Shown: positions 24,699 through 35,837 of the stretch, piece by piece | How positions within the stretch are numbered: the stretch's first letter is position 1 | Layout: every line of letters starts with the position of its first letter | Assembly: GCA_022575985.1 (NCBI GenBank) | Contig: JAKSXM010000007.1 | Coordinates: 65,006,501-65,070,500, forward strand | Direction of reading: 5' to 3' | Length of the DNA stretch: 64,000 bases | From: Anagrus nilaparvatae | Taxonomy: Eukaryota; Arthropoda; Insecta; Hymenoptera; Mymaridae | Notes under the pieces: generated by a model | What the model was told of the DNA's origin: nothing | The model's database searches: none | Seen by the model: only the letters and a program-made list of their open reading frames with translations | Made by a program: the position numbers and the translations under genes

Positions 24699-24885
24699 CA
24701 CTGTAAGTAAATGTAGAATAGAAATTACTATAATATATTTATTAGTTCTAGTTTAAAAATTACTATTAATCAGAGTCAAAACCGCTCCTAAGAATAGTAT
24801 AAATTAGTCAAAATTCTCATATTTGTCACTTCAAATATTTTTACAAACATTAAGGCTAATTTCTACTCTTAATTTATTCACAGTG
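24699..24885. mobile_element. MITE 2: short CACTG-ended element
   Basis: A 187-bp element that starts CACTGTAAGTAAATGTAGAA and ends TTAATTTATTCACAGTG. The termini pair over about 30 bp (AGAATAGAAATTA against AGAGTAGAAATTA), and TA flanks both ends. The interior differs from MITE 1, so only the termini define the group. Confidence 0.7.
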
Positions 24886-26305
24886 TAGTAAACAGTATTA
24901 ACCCTGAACAATTTTCACAAAAGTAGGTGATAAATTTGTCTTTATTATTTTCAGTCTGAGTATAAATTAACATGAAATTATTTAATTATACAGAATTATA
25001 TTTAGTAAAAAAAAGAAAATTAAATTTACATTTATAAAAAATTAAAGAAGATTAAATAATTATTCTAAAAATAAGCGAGATTTGAATATATGCTTTATTT
25101 TTGTATTAATAAAATTTGATTATCATAATCTACAGACAATATAGGAAGAAAAAAAGTTTTAGACAAAATTTTGTCAAAGTAATATATAATTTGTATAATT
25201 TAATGAAATTATACAATTAATTTGATATATTTTATTGTTAGATAAAGTAAATTGAATTATATGAGTTGTAAAATAAGTAGTTAAATTTTATATATATTAT
25301 TTTTGTTTGAAAAAGTTTTAACAATAAATCCATCTTCATTTTGGTTAAATAGTCTTCATAAATCATTTCTTTGTTTTTATGAAATAGTTTGAAAACATTA
25401 TTGTATATAAAAAATTTTTTTTAAAATAGGGCTTTGTTTTTCTGGCATGTGTTTCAAAATTTTGTTTAGATTTATAGTTTAATGGATATACAAAAGGATG
25501 CTGTTGTTTTATCAAGATAATAAAATTCCTGTTTTCAAAATAAATCTTTATTTCAATTTATTTTTATTTTATTCAAAAATTTTTAATTTCAAATAGTTTC
25601 TGCAAAAATAACAAAATTTCAAAGTTATTATATACAATTTTTTGAAATGAAATTTCCAAAAATGAATTGCTTTTAGGAAATGTTAAATTATGAGTTTTGA
25701 TTTAAAAATTTTGTCATTTTCGCAAAAATTCTTTAAAAAATACCAAAATTATCAATAAATTCCCGTCGCGTAAGTTAGTGAGAAATTAAAAAATTCTTAA
25801 AATTTGTATTTTATAAATCATTATTTTTTTACCTGGGACATTTTGATTAACTTATCCCATGGAAATTAAATTTTCCAGTTATATGATACTATAAACTCAC
25901 AAACCACCAGAAAAGACTTATTTATTTGATAAATAGTAAGGATTGATCTTTTGGAGCACTTCCAAAGAGTACCAAGTTTACGCCAGACAGATCTTTAAAA
26001 AAATAAAATCTTTGAAAAGAAAGTGATTGCCATAAATTCGAAAATATCTGAGCAGTAAACATATTTGAAAACAATAAAATATTTTTTTCTCCAGCATCTT
26101 AAGTCGAGCTATCATTGGCACATGCTCAGACAATACTTGGCACTCTTTAGTATAAGGTATCATTATTTAAGCTAATTTTTCCTAAATATTCGTAAAAATA
26201 AAAAATTAAACTTTTAAAAAAGAGAAAACTTCTAAATTTGACTTTTTGAAAATTCAAATTACGAAAGTTTGCTTTTTTATTAAATTAATTAAACTAAAAT
26301 TTATT
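24886..26305. other. AT-rich intergenic, no feature seen
   Basis: No gene or clear repeat found. Confidence 0.5.
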
Positions 26306-26405
26306 TTTTGCCTACTCATACGTAAAACTCGTTAGTAAAATTTTGTACGAAATTTTCTGCACTTTTTTTTTACATTTAGTCAAACAAAAAATATCTTCAT
26401 CACAA
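26306..26405. repeat. Decayed fragment of the 11.4 kb GC-rich repeat
   Basis: Reads TTTTTGCCTACTCATACGTA followed by AACTCGTTAGTAAA and ATTTTCTGCACT, aligning with the start of the island at 11405. Later differences are many. Confidence 0.4.
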
Positions 26406-27789
26406 GTGGCAAAGTAAAAACTTGTAACCGCGGTTAACTGCACATTGAACTGCAGCATATTTTTTAAGATTTCTCGTGTTCTATTCAGAATAGAATTTCC
26501 TTTAGATGGTGCCATTTATTTTTAAACATATTTTCTCGATTAGCTACTAAATACAAGAACAAACATTTCTATTTAGGAATTGATTCTGGTTTTTCAAAGA
26601 AAAAAAAGGTGCTGAACCATTTAAATACGAATTGTAAAACTAACATATCAATTCTTGTGTGGATGATTAAATCATGAAATTTTATGAAAAATTGAATATT
26701 ATTTTTACATATTAACTAATTTTTTACCATATATAACAGCTGGACAAAGTTTTAATTAGACCTTAATTAAATACCCACAAATGCTTGAAAATTCAAGTCA
26801 TAAATACTAAAATATTTCAAACTTTAATTTGACATAATTTAAAAGAAAAAATCAATGCCTGTAAAACTTTTATAGATACATAAAAAAGTTAAATACTTCA
26901 GAAAACCTAACCTAAAAGTTCGATACTAAAAATATTAACGATACCATACATAATATTCGAAAATTATAAAATTCAAATCCTTTATTTTAATAATCGGATT
27001 ATATCCGATACACACATTTATCAATTATAAAAGTTAAAATAGCAGATTACTGTTAAAGCATAGTTAAAACACAGGATATTCCATTTATATTATTCACAAT
27101 TATGCATATATAGTTAATATAATTTACGAGATAATGCGCGGTAAAAAAGATTATTATAATTAGATAAATGCATATAAATGACCAAAAAAATTTATAATTT
27201 TATGAAAATAATTTAACTTAATAGTTTTTTGAATAATTTTTTTTTCTGTTTTTTTTTAATTGACCTATATTTTAAAGTTTTAATATTAAAGTAGACAAGC
27301 AGATTTTTCTCTTGTCTGTTTCACATAATATATGAATTTGTCAAAAAGTAAAGTAAAATTTCTATTTTAAAAGTAAAATAAGATCATTTAAAATTCTAAT
27401 AAAGATATATTACTTTTTTTATTATATAATATAGGCTTAGTTTTTAAATTAAAATATTTTAACCGCTTTTTTATGTATGAATTATTATATATGTATAAAT
27501 TTTTATAAGCAAAAATTTTAATATACTTATTGCCACAATATTTCTGAGAGAAAAATAGTGATTCGATGTAACGTAGGTTTTGTTTTAGTTGTCTATAGGG
27601 TCAATTTTGAGCGTTTTTTTTTCAGTTTTTGTAAACGGATATTTTTAAACGGGTTCGCCTGGCTTTAACTCAAAATCTGTAGAATGAATTTTCAAACAAT
27701 TGAAACGTTTCTGAATTTTTTTTTAAGTGGGCTTGCAATTTTAAATTATCTGTTTCACAAAATTGAAAATTCATTAAATTCATATTCAT
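26406..27789. other. AT-rich intergenic, no feature seen
   Basis: No gene or clear repeat found. Confidence 0.5.
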
Positions 27790-28119
27790 AAAAACTTATA
27801 ACCGGTTTGTGTAAACACAACCTAAATGCATGGAACATGTTTACTTTCAGCTGAGGATAATCTATCACCTCACTAGCTGTTAAGATTCTAAACCCAAACT
27901 ATTTTGATTCCCTATACCTGAATTATTCCAAGTTCCTAAATCGATATTATTCTAAGTCCATAAACCTGTATTATCCTAAGTCCTTAAGCCCAGATTTTTC
28001 AAAGTCTCCTAATTATTCTAAGTCTTATTTGACCCCACCCCCTTAAATAGGACAAATTTGACCCCCCCCCCTTAATTTTCAAGTTCTGAAGTGCCCCCTC
28101 CCGATAAACATGTTCCATG
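27790..28119 (+). repeat. GGAACATGTTCC-ended repeat, copy D (complete, diverged)
   Basis: Starts ATAACCGGTTTGTGTAAACA, then GCATGGAACATGTTTAC. The middle holds at least four ATTATTCTAAGTCC-type words (about 27 bp period), two C-rich tracts near 28034 and 28061, and it ends AACATGTTCCATG. The middle has diverged from copy B while the ends and architecture are kept. Confidence 0.75.
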
Positions 28120-28264
28120 TTAAAAATTAATTAAAAGCCGCACTCTTTGGCTGTATTTAATCAAATGGATAGTTAAAAATGGCAAGTTTTAAAATTTTGT
28201 CCATTCAAAAAAAAAAGTTAGAATCAAATCAATTTTCAAAAAATTGATTTTTTTAAAAAATAAC

Positions 28265-28580
28265 CTAATATTTGGTTTCAGTGACCCAAAAAACCTATAT
28301 CATGGCAAAATTAAGTGAGCATTTAGCATAAACACCCCCTTTCAGGGGTAGATTTTGCTTATTTTAGGATGAATTGCTCATTTCCGATAAAAAATACCCT
28401 GAAATTTGGTTTCGGAGATCCAAAAAACATATTATGGCAAAATTAAGGCTCATAGTGAGAGCATAGCAAAAGCACCTCCTTTTTTGCTAATTTGAGGATG
28501 ATGCGCACATTTCCCATCGACGATTTTCCGAAATTTGGATTCAGCAACCCAAAAACCCTTTACGAGACCAAATCTGTTGG
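28265..28580 (+). repeat. Tandem array, about 125 bp unit, 2.5 copies
   Basis: The words GGTTTCAGTGACCCAAAAAA, GGTTTCGGAGATCCAAAAAA and GGATTCAGCAACCCAAAAAC follow each other at about 123-127 bp. Between them are repeated ATGGCAAAATTAAG and AGCATAGCAAAAGCACC-type words. The consensus resembles the 139-bp array at 22.1 kb (TTCAGC-GCCCAAAA-CC then ACGAGA(T/C)CC). Confidence 0.7.
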
Positions 28581-28584
28581 TGGC

Positions 28585-28745
28585 CAGTAATTATGCACCA
28601 AAACCCGTAAATTAACTGAAGTACTTGGTCATAAAAAAAGAATGCTCTAAATCACAGTTAACAATCTTCGGTTTCGTCAAGGAAGGTAATTTACGTGCGA
28701 TTTAAGCCTTTCTTTATTTTTCTAGACATGGGTCGTAATATACTA
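28585..28745. repeat. Dispersed GCGATTTGGGCCATTC-type repeat, fragment 2
   Basis: Contains TGCTCTAAATCACAGTTAAC, CTTCGGTTTCGTCAAGGAAG and GTAATTTACGTGCGATTTAA, a decayed version of the copy at 40646-40735. Confidence 0.55.
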
Positions 28746-30845
28746 TTTTTTCCTCGGCTATTTTGAATAAATTCGAATTTTATGCCATTTCTTTCACAGA
28801 TGAAAAATAGCATACGTCATGGTTAATTTTAATAGGAAAATAATATTAATAGAAAAATTAAAAATTCATAATTAATTAACTTTAATAGGAAAATAATATT
28901 ATGGGTTAAAACAGTTCACTATTATAATATATGAATGAAAGCCAACAATGAATGAATTTATTTGAAAAGAAGCCAAATTTGCGTTGATTTACGCAGTACA
29001 CAATTACTTTTATTACTTTCATTTTTACGTACTTTGCTCACAAATTCTTCAAAAATAATAGTAATAATTATTATGCAAATATTTTTAATAAACTTTTGCT
29101 ATTTAATCGCCTAAACTGAAAAAAATCCTCTCATGTAAGCAGAATCTCACTTGTATGGCAAACAGATTTTTTGAAAACAAAAAAATTAGTTTGCGATGAT
29201 TAAGTCGAAATAGTATATTTTAACCAATAATTACGGTAATTACCGTAAACTGCGATCTGGGCCATTCTTTTTTTGCTCCCATAAATAAAATGCAATTTTC
29301 TTAGTCGAAAAAACATGTTTATTTCAAAAGATTAATAAACAAATCACAATAAAAATATTCACAAAAAAGATTCGTGATTAAAAAGTTTCTTTTAGACTCA
29401 ACAAAAACAGTCTAAGCACTTATTTATAAATAGGTAAAAACCTAATTTTTTTTTATTCAATTTATTTATATACCTTAAAATAAAAATAAAAGTAAAAAAA
29501 AAAAACAATTTCTTTTATTACATTAAGTAAAAACAGTAATAAAAAGTCTATAAATACTTTATGAATATTATTTTCATTCAATTTCTCTCTCCATATTATA
29601 TTATCTATTTTATTTGAGGAGCTTTTTATTTCTTATAAAAACTTTTGTTTTTCTATCTCCATATAAAAAAGTTTTGACTAAACTTTTTGATAAAAAAAAA
29701 AAGAAACTTTATTCTCAAGAGTAGAAGTTTTTCTTTTTTTTTCCCCAATTGCAGTAAAGACTCTTCTTCTTATATATATTTTTGCTTACATAAGCTTAAC
29801 GAGTTATTTTAAATATATTCTTTGTTAAAAAAAGAAAGTTCATTAATTTTTGATATTTTAAAATTAAAATTACCAAGTTTTTCAATTAACAAAAATAATA
29901 TCATTTTATAAAGTTAAAAGATACTTGAAAGTGAGAGAGTGTTATCCTTATAAAATTATTAATTATATATATGTTAGCTTTTATATACTTTGAAAATTTA
30001 TGAGTAAATATAATCTAAAACTTTATCAAACATTTTGTTAACTCTAATGAATCAAAGTTGTCTCTTCTATTTTCTATATGAGGAGAAAAAGCCTTTAAGC
30101 AGCTTCTATTGTCAAAGTTCGTAGAGTTTCAAATTATAGTCTTCCTTAATTATGGCCTATATATAAATCTTACAATAACTAATATTATATATTAATTATC
30201 GCATATAATAATAAGAAATAAAATTAATAATTTTTTTAATTTACGTACTTCAAATTTCCCGCCTTTTTAATTATAGAGTGCGTTTGAATCAATCTATTAT
30301 GTATAGGGTCCCTAGATTTCTGTTGGCTGGGAGTGTGTGTGTTGTTTATAAAAATAAAAACAGCTGATCGGTTTTTAAATTATTATGTACTTATAAACTG
30401 TGTTTTAATTTTAATAAATTTATTAATAACAATCAAATGTCTTGACATTAATTTGTTAAATTTCATTTTTTACAAATATGTTAAAATTTTATAAGGATTT
30501 AAATTTTGTGTTTGATGTTTCGTTAAAATTTACTTAGTGTGTTCATATATTATACATAAAGCAGGTTAAATTATTAATTTAAAAATATTCTTGAGTTTTA
30601 ATTATTTTAAGCATTTACTTTATTGTCAATATAAATACTTTTTCATGGATACAAGTAGAAATAGAGAAGTTTTATTTAATACCCCTTTGGTATAGACGAG
30701 TGTAATATAGATACTAATATATTATTAATGACATGCAAGTTCTCTGCTCTACTTTCTTTCTTTTATATTTTGCAATATATACACATTTTTTTTTCAATAG
30801 AATATTTTCTCTTTTAACATAAAAATTTTTATTTTTTTTTTTCAG
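28746..30845. other. Upstream region of RGS7; small repeat fragment at 29228-29290
   Basis: Mostly AT-rich. At 29228-29290 CCGTAAACTGCGATCTGGGC followed by CATTCTT is another fragment of the 40.4 kb repeat family. A less AT-rich patch near 30300-30370 (CTGTTGGCTGGGAGTGTGTG) could be a 5' exon or promoter of RGS7, but I cannot support that from sequence alone. Confidence 0.45.
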
Positions 30846-30948
30846 AGGGTATGCAGGGGTGACCGGAGTAATGGGATGGGGCCAGAGCCGCCCCATGGAG
30901 TTCGGGTAGACCCGTCTCCAGCCCAGCTCCCCAACCCCCTCGAACGCG
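30846..30948 (+). other. RGS7: RGS7 5'-UTR part of first coding exon
   Basis: A T-rich stretch ending TTTTTTTTTCAG at 30845 is a good splice acceptor, so at least one non-coding exon probably lies upstream. The 103 bp before the ATG are GC-rich compared with the surroundings and contain upstream ATGs (for example at 30873 and 30894) in other frames. Confidence 0.6.
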
Positions 30949-33900
30949 ATGGAGGCTTCCGGTACCCAAGTACAATACAAGGAAAAGGAGCCACGCGTTC
31001 ACAGGCCTTATGCCTTCGACAAGATGGAGGGGCTGGTGCGGGAGATGCAGGACCCAGAAAATGGGGTACCTGTGCGCAGCCAAAAACAGTTCCTTACCTC
31101 AATTCCTGCAGCTTTCATGGGTTACGATCTCATTGAGTGGCTTATGGAGCGACTTAATATAGAAGAATCAGGTACGTAACCAATGTCATCTTAATTTTTC
31201 CACATATTTATTGATTTTTTGATAGTAGAGGCGGTCCATCTTGCAAACCAACTATGTCAGTATGGTTACTTCTTTCCAGTTAATGACTCTCGCACTCTTT
31301 CTGTAAAAGATGATAGCTCACTTTATAGATTTCAGGTAATTTAATATATTCCTTAATAGGTAATCATAGAATTTATAATTAAATGCCGTTTATTTTAGAC
31401 ACCATATTATTGGCCTTGGCAGCACAGGACACCTGACAATGTGGAGTACGCGATTTATTTAGCTAAAAGAACATTAAGAAATAAGCAGAGACATGGATTG
31501 GAAGAATATGAACTTGTAAGACTACAATGACTTAATAATCTTATTCAAAATGAAATTATCTAATAAATAATATTTTCTTTGCAGGAGGCTTTAAACAGCT
31601 TAAAAAGAAATTTGCAGAACAAATGGGACATCATCCAGTTACAAGCAGAAGAACAGGTAGCCCATTATTAAATTTCTTTCCATTATCAAATTTTAATTTT
31701 TTTTTATTCAATTATTTAATTTCTTCTCTAGTTAAAACTAGCAAAAGATCGAAAAAAGGGTGATAAAATAGTAAGTGATTCTCAAGAAAGAGCATTTTGG
31801 AGAGTATATCGTCCACCACCTGGATGCACAAGCAATCTTGAAGTAGTTCCTGTACCAACTCGAGCACGACCTGGAATACCACGTGCACCACCCCGCAAAC
31901 GTACTCTCAACGACGTTCATCGTGAGGTATAATTTTTTTTAAATCTTTTTTCAATGTCAAAATTGAAATTACTAAAAAAATAAATTTTTAATTTTAGGTT
32001 GAACTTCTTCGGAATAGCCTTACTCGTACTCGTATAAAAATGTCAGTTGCAGTAGAAAATCTGAAAACACATTTTGAAACATATTTAAAGTATGATCCGA
32101 TGCTATCACCACCAGCGCCTTCAAATCCATGGATTACAGATGATCAAACTTTTTGGCAAATAAATAGTGCATTGTAAGAAAAAAAAATTTATCGAATTTT
32201 TTACAAAAAGTTTTAAAAAAATTATATTAATAATACTCTTTCTTAAGGGTTGAAAATCCTACAGAAAAACGTGTTCAAAGATGGGCTTTATCAATGGAAG
32301 AGTTAATGTCAGATCCAACAGGTAAAAAAAAAACTTGATACTTAAAAAGAAGAATATTTATTATTGCATACTTTTTTGCTTAGGCTTACAAGAGTTCACA
32401 AATTATTTAAGAAAAGAATATAGTCACGAAAATATAAGATTTTATGTGGCAGTAAAGGATCTAAGACACAGTTTTCAAGCTCAAATAAATGAAAAAGTCA
32501 CTGAAATTTTTAAGTGAGTTTATTGTTTTAATTAATTAATTTTATTTTTTTTATTTTTCTCAATAGAATTCTAGAAAAAAAAAATTAAATTTTTAAAGAG
32601 AGTTTCTTGCACCTGGAGCTCCTTGTGAAATTAACATAGATGGTAAAACAATGGAAAAAACACTTCAAGAAATGAAAACTCCCAGTAGATTTTCTTTTGA
32701 TTCAGCTGCAGAGCATGTATATACTTTACTTTTAAAGAAAGACTGTTATCCAAGATTCATTCGCTCAGATCATTATAGAAATCTTCTAACTTCAGGTGCA
32801 CAACCATCACAGAAAAAAAGGTACATTTTTATTATTAATTATGCACAACAGTTTACATTTTTTAAAACTACATTTATAACACTGAAAACGTTTTTTTTTT
32901 TAAATCACACAATACAAAAATATTTTTGGGTAATAAAGTTTGTACCCCTCAAGATTCTTCGTATTTGGTGGGCAAGGAAAGAAAAAAGTGTCATCAATCA
33001 CGACACCAATGCCAGGAAGTTTACAACAACAACACAGTGCAATGAGTGCGGGTGGAAGACGCCGAGGTAGCGACAGAAGTTTATCTGGTTCTGCCCATGA
33101 ACTTGCTATTTGTGGTGTAAGAGAAACTACAATAACCCCTCGAGTAGCACATTCACATAGTCAATCAAATCTCACGGATATTCCGTACAGGTAATTTTTA
33201 CTAATATTTATGTTTATTACTAATTTTCTCTTTGAAAATATAAGCCTTTGGATATTTTCTCCCAATACAAATTGAACAAACAAAATTACTTTTTTTATTT
33301 ATTTATTTTTAAATATTTTAACTATTAAATATTTAAGTGGGTCCATATTATTTGTTTCAAATTGAGCACACAAAAGTGGAAGTTTTGACTCAAATTTTTG
33401 AGTATTATAGGAAGTTATTATAAACTCCTGTAGCCAAAATTTTAACTCTTTATTTTTTTTTAAGCTCATGACTCCGGTTTTTATTGGACAAATTTAACTT
33501 TTGATTCTTATATTAGATCTTTGTATTTTTAGCAAAATTTCAGATTAAGCTTTATTAAAAATTTTTTTTCTGAATAAGTCATCTACTATTTTTTAATAAA
33601 ACTAACAAAAATTAACTTAGCTAAAATTTAGGAAAAAACCTAACTTTTAAAATTAACTAAAAATGGCTATTTTTTATTTTTTTTATTTCCCAGAGGCCAT
33701 GCCTCTGCTCCACAAAGAGATCTGATAGAGAGCTAAAATTTCTTAATTAGATTTTTTTGTAACTTCTGAATATACCTATTCTAAAATTTAAGCCAAATCT
33801 ATCATATTTGTGCGCACAATTTGTTAAACTAATGTTTGTACTCATTTAAATTTTAATTTGCTTCAACTGGGGTCAACAACAATTAATTAGTTAGAATTGA

Positions 33901-35809
33901 TTAAATGGGTATTTTCAGGGGAGATCTGGATTTTGAAATTACTTCAAGGCGTAGTTCACCTACTATTCAGTAAGTCCCAAAAAAAATTGTAAATAAAAGT
34001 TTTCAAGAAATTTTTATTTCCATATATACTGAGTGTAAATTTTTTCTCCAAAATCTATTATTATATTTGATAATATTTTTTTACTTTAAATATACATAAG
34101 TTTATCTCTATTCCAAAAGGTTTTATTAACCCATTGTGTAAGACTCACAGTTAATATCTTTTCCAATTTAGATCCTAAAATTTTGAATTATTAATTAATC
34201 TTCTAAATGTTAAATTATTACTTACGAGTATATTATATAAATGTTTTAATATTTAATTGTCATGCATTCACTATTATATCCTATACTATTGTGTCTGGTT
34301 TGGGATCAATACATACCTCTCTGTTAAAAATTCTTTGCTTTTATATAATAGTAGATTACTTTACGAAGGATGTAAAATATTAATTTTATCAAGAGAATTT
34401 TTAACGAATGATAAAGTTATTCTTTATATTCTGTTCAAAGTATTCCTTTTGCCTAAGAAGCAAAAAGAAGATTTTAAATAACACGAAATAAATTTAAAAT
34501 CTTCTTTGCCAATCACGTTTTGCGTAAAAAGTTGTTTTTCATCAGTTTGTCCATATGTTGTGTATCCACTCTTTGCACTATTTACTACTATTATACAATT
34601 AATATTATTAAGATTGTGACGCATAAGAAAGCAATTTCCTCGTTTTTGGAGGCACAGGATTATTGAATAAAAATATAAAAAAATTTATTTTAACAAATTA
34701 AATATTGATTATAGGGATGTAGGGGTCTCAGAAACTGGAATCCGGCCTATGGACGACATTTGTCCGTGGGATACAGCAGGAAAATCTTCGAGTGCTCCAG
34801 GTGCAGCTAGCAAATCTCGGAAAAATTCGAGCCAGTTAGACTCTTGTAGTTCATCGTCTGACGCTAGCTTAGCAGTAACTGATGCATCAGAACGTTTAAA
34901 ACGCACATGCCCACCAGTATCAATACAACGTAATTTTTCTGTGGGTTCAGTGGGTAGAGTGAAGCTTGTTGAAACTAGCCGGGCATCCGTTTCTACTTGT
35001 ACTTTCACCTCGCCCCAACAGTCATTTGAAGAACTACCACAACCACTGCCGCTACAGTTATCGACAGCACCTCCACAACAGCAGCAGCCTCAGACTGCCA
35101 GAACACCATCGGGAAAGGCTCCGCTTATTAGTATTAGCGCTATTGTTGGGGATCTACCCGAAGAAACGACTGCTGACGTTGAAAGCCAGGAACTTGACGA
35201 ACCTGGTGACACAAGCAGTGATTGTGCTCTTATGAGTGAACCTGTGACTTTGGCTCAGAGCTTACCTGATGTTGATGAAGAAGCACAGCCTCAACAAGAG
35301 GATATAACACAGCCTCAACAGAAGAATGAAACGCAGCCTCAAGAAGAGGTTGAAACGCAGCCTCAACAAAAGGATGTAACGCAACCTCAAGAAAAAGAGG
35401 AAACACAACCTCAGGAGGGTACTAGTCAACAGGAGCAACGAGACAATAATGTAAATGAAGTTTGCCCTTGGGAGGATGAGTATGTTTTTCAAAAATTATA
35501 TAATTTACGTCTAAATTAAAGTAATGAATTATGATCCTTCAAAACGAATATTTGTTTGACTCACCTAACACGGCTGCATTTTTTTTATTTTTTAGATATA
35601 GTATACACATTCTTAAATTTAATTATTGTTTTTAAGGAATGTCCAGAATTTAAAAATATTAAGTTCAAAAAAATAAATTAAAAAAAAAATCATTTATTAT
35701 AAAATCTTTGATAAAACCTAACTAAATTGTTTTAATTTTTTTTTTCAGAGAAAATTGTAAAGTGGATGCTCCTTATGTAAAAACCTATGCAACTTTAGGT
35801 TATCTATAA
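30949..35809 (+). CDS. RGS7: Regulator of G-protein signaling 7 (R7 RGS), 13 exons
   Basis: Encodes an R7-family RGS protein, a GTPase accelerator for Gi/o alpha subunits that works as a dimer with G-beta-5 at neuronal membranes. Hand-spliced coding exons: 30949-31171, 31226-31335, 31399-31515, 31585-31656, 31732-31926, 31998-32173, 32248-32321, 32384-32513, 32599-32820, 32954-33190, 33919-33969, 34715-35479, 35749-35809. All have GT-AG borders and phases agree, giving 810 aa. Domains in order: DEP (about 30-111, KMEGLVREMQ...YGYFFPV), helical linker, GGL (about 240-297, with the SNPWITDD motif that contacts G-beta-5), RGS (about 300-427, including EFLAPGAPCEIN and YPRFIRSDHY). A 380-residue low-complexity tail follows; it is long compared with the vertebrate protein. 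The tail carries ICPWD (551-555), a TQPQ repeat and VCPWE (785-789). The last exon gives DAPYVKTYATLGYL and a stop. If the last donor is skipped, exon 12 reads on to a stop at 35519, so an alternative end is possible. Exons 1-9 are firm; exons 10-13 rest on frame and splice sites. Confidence 0.93.
35283..35440 (+). repeat. In-frame 24-nt minisatellite in RGS7 tail
   Basis: Within exon 12 the eight-residue unit TQPQ(Q/E)(K/E)xx repeats about five to six times, matching a 24-nt DNA unit around CAGCCTCAACA. It makes a Gln/Glu/Pro-rich disordered segment. Such tracts commonly vary in length between alleles. Confidence 0.85.
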
Positions 35810-35831
35810 GTGCTCAGAAAAATTTTGCACA

Positions 35832-35837
35832 AATAAA
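35832..35837 (+). terminator. RGS7 polyadenylation signal candidate
   Basis: AATAAA occurs 23 bp after the predicted stop and is followed by a long A-run, so it is a plausible but not unique poly(A) signal in this AT-rich DNA. Confidence 0.4.

Noticed and set aside
34709..35492. Minus-strand and alternative-frame open frames across RGS7 exon 12
   Set aside because: They mirror the repetitive, less AT-rich coding exon. The plus frame joins the RGS7 exons in phase and has the meaningful composition.
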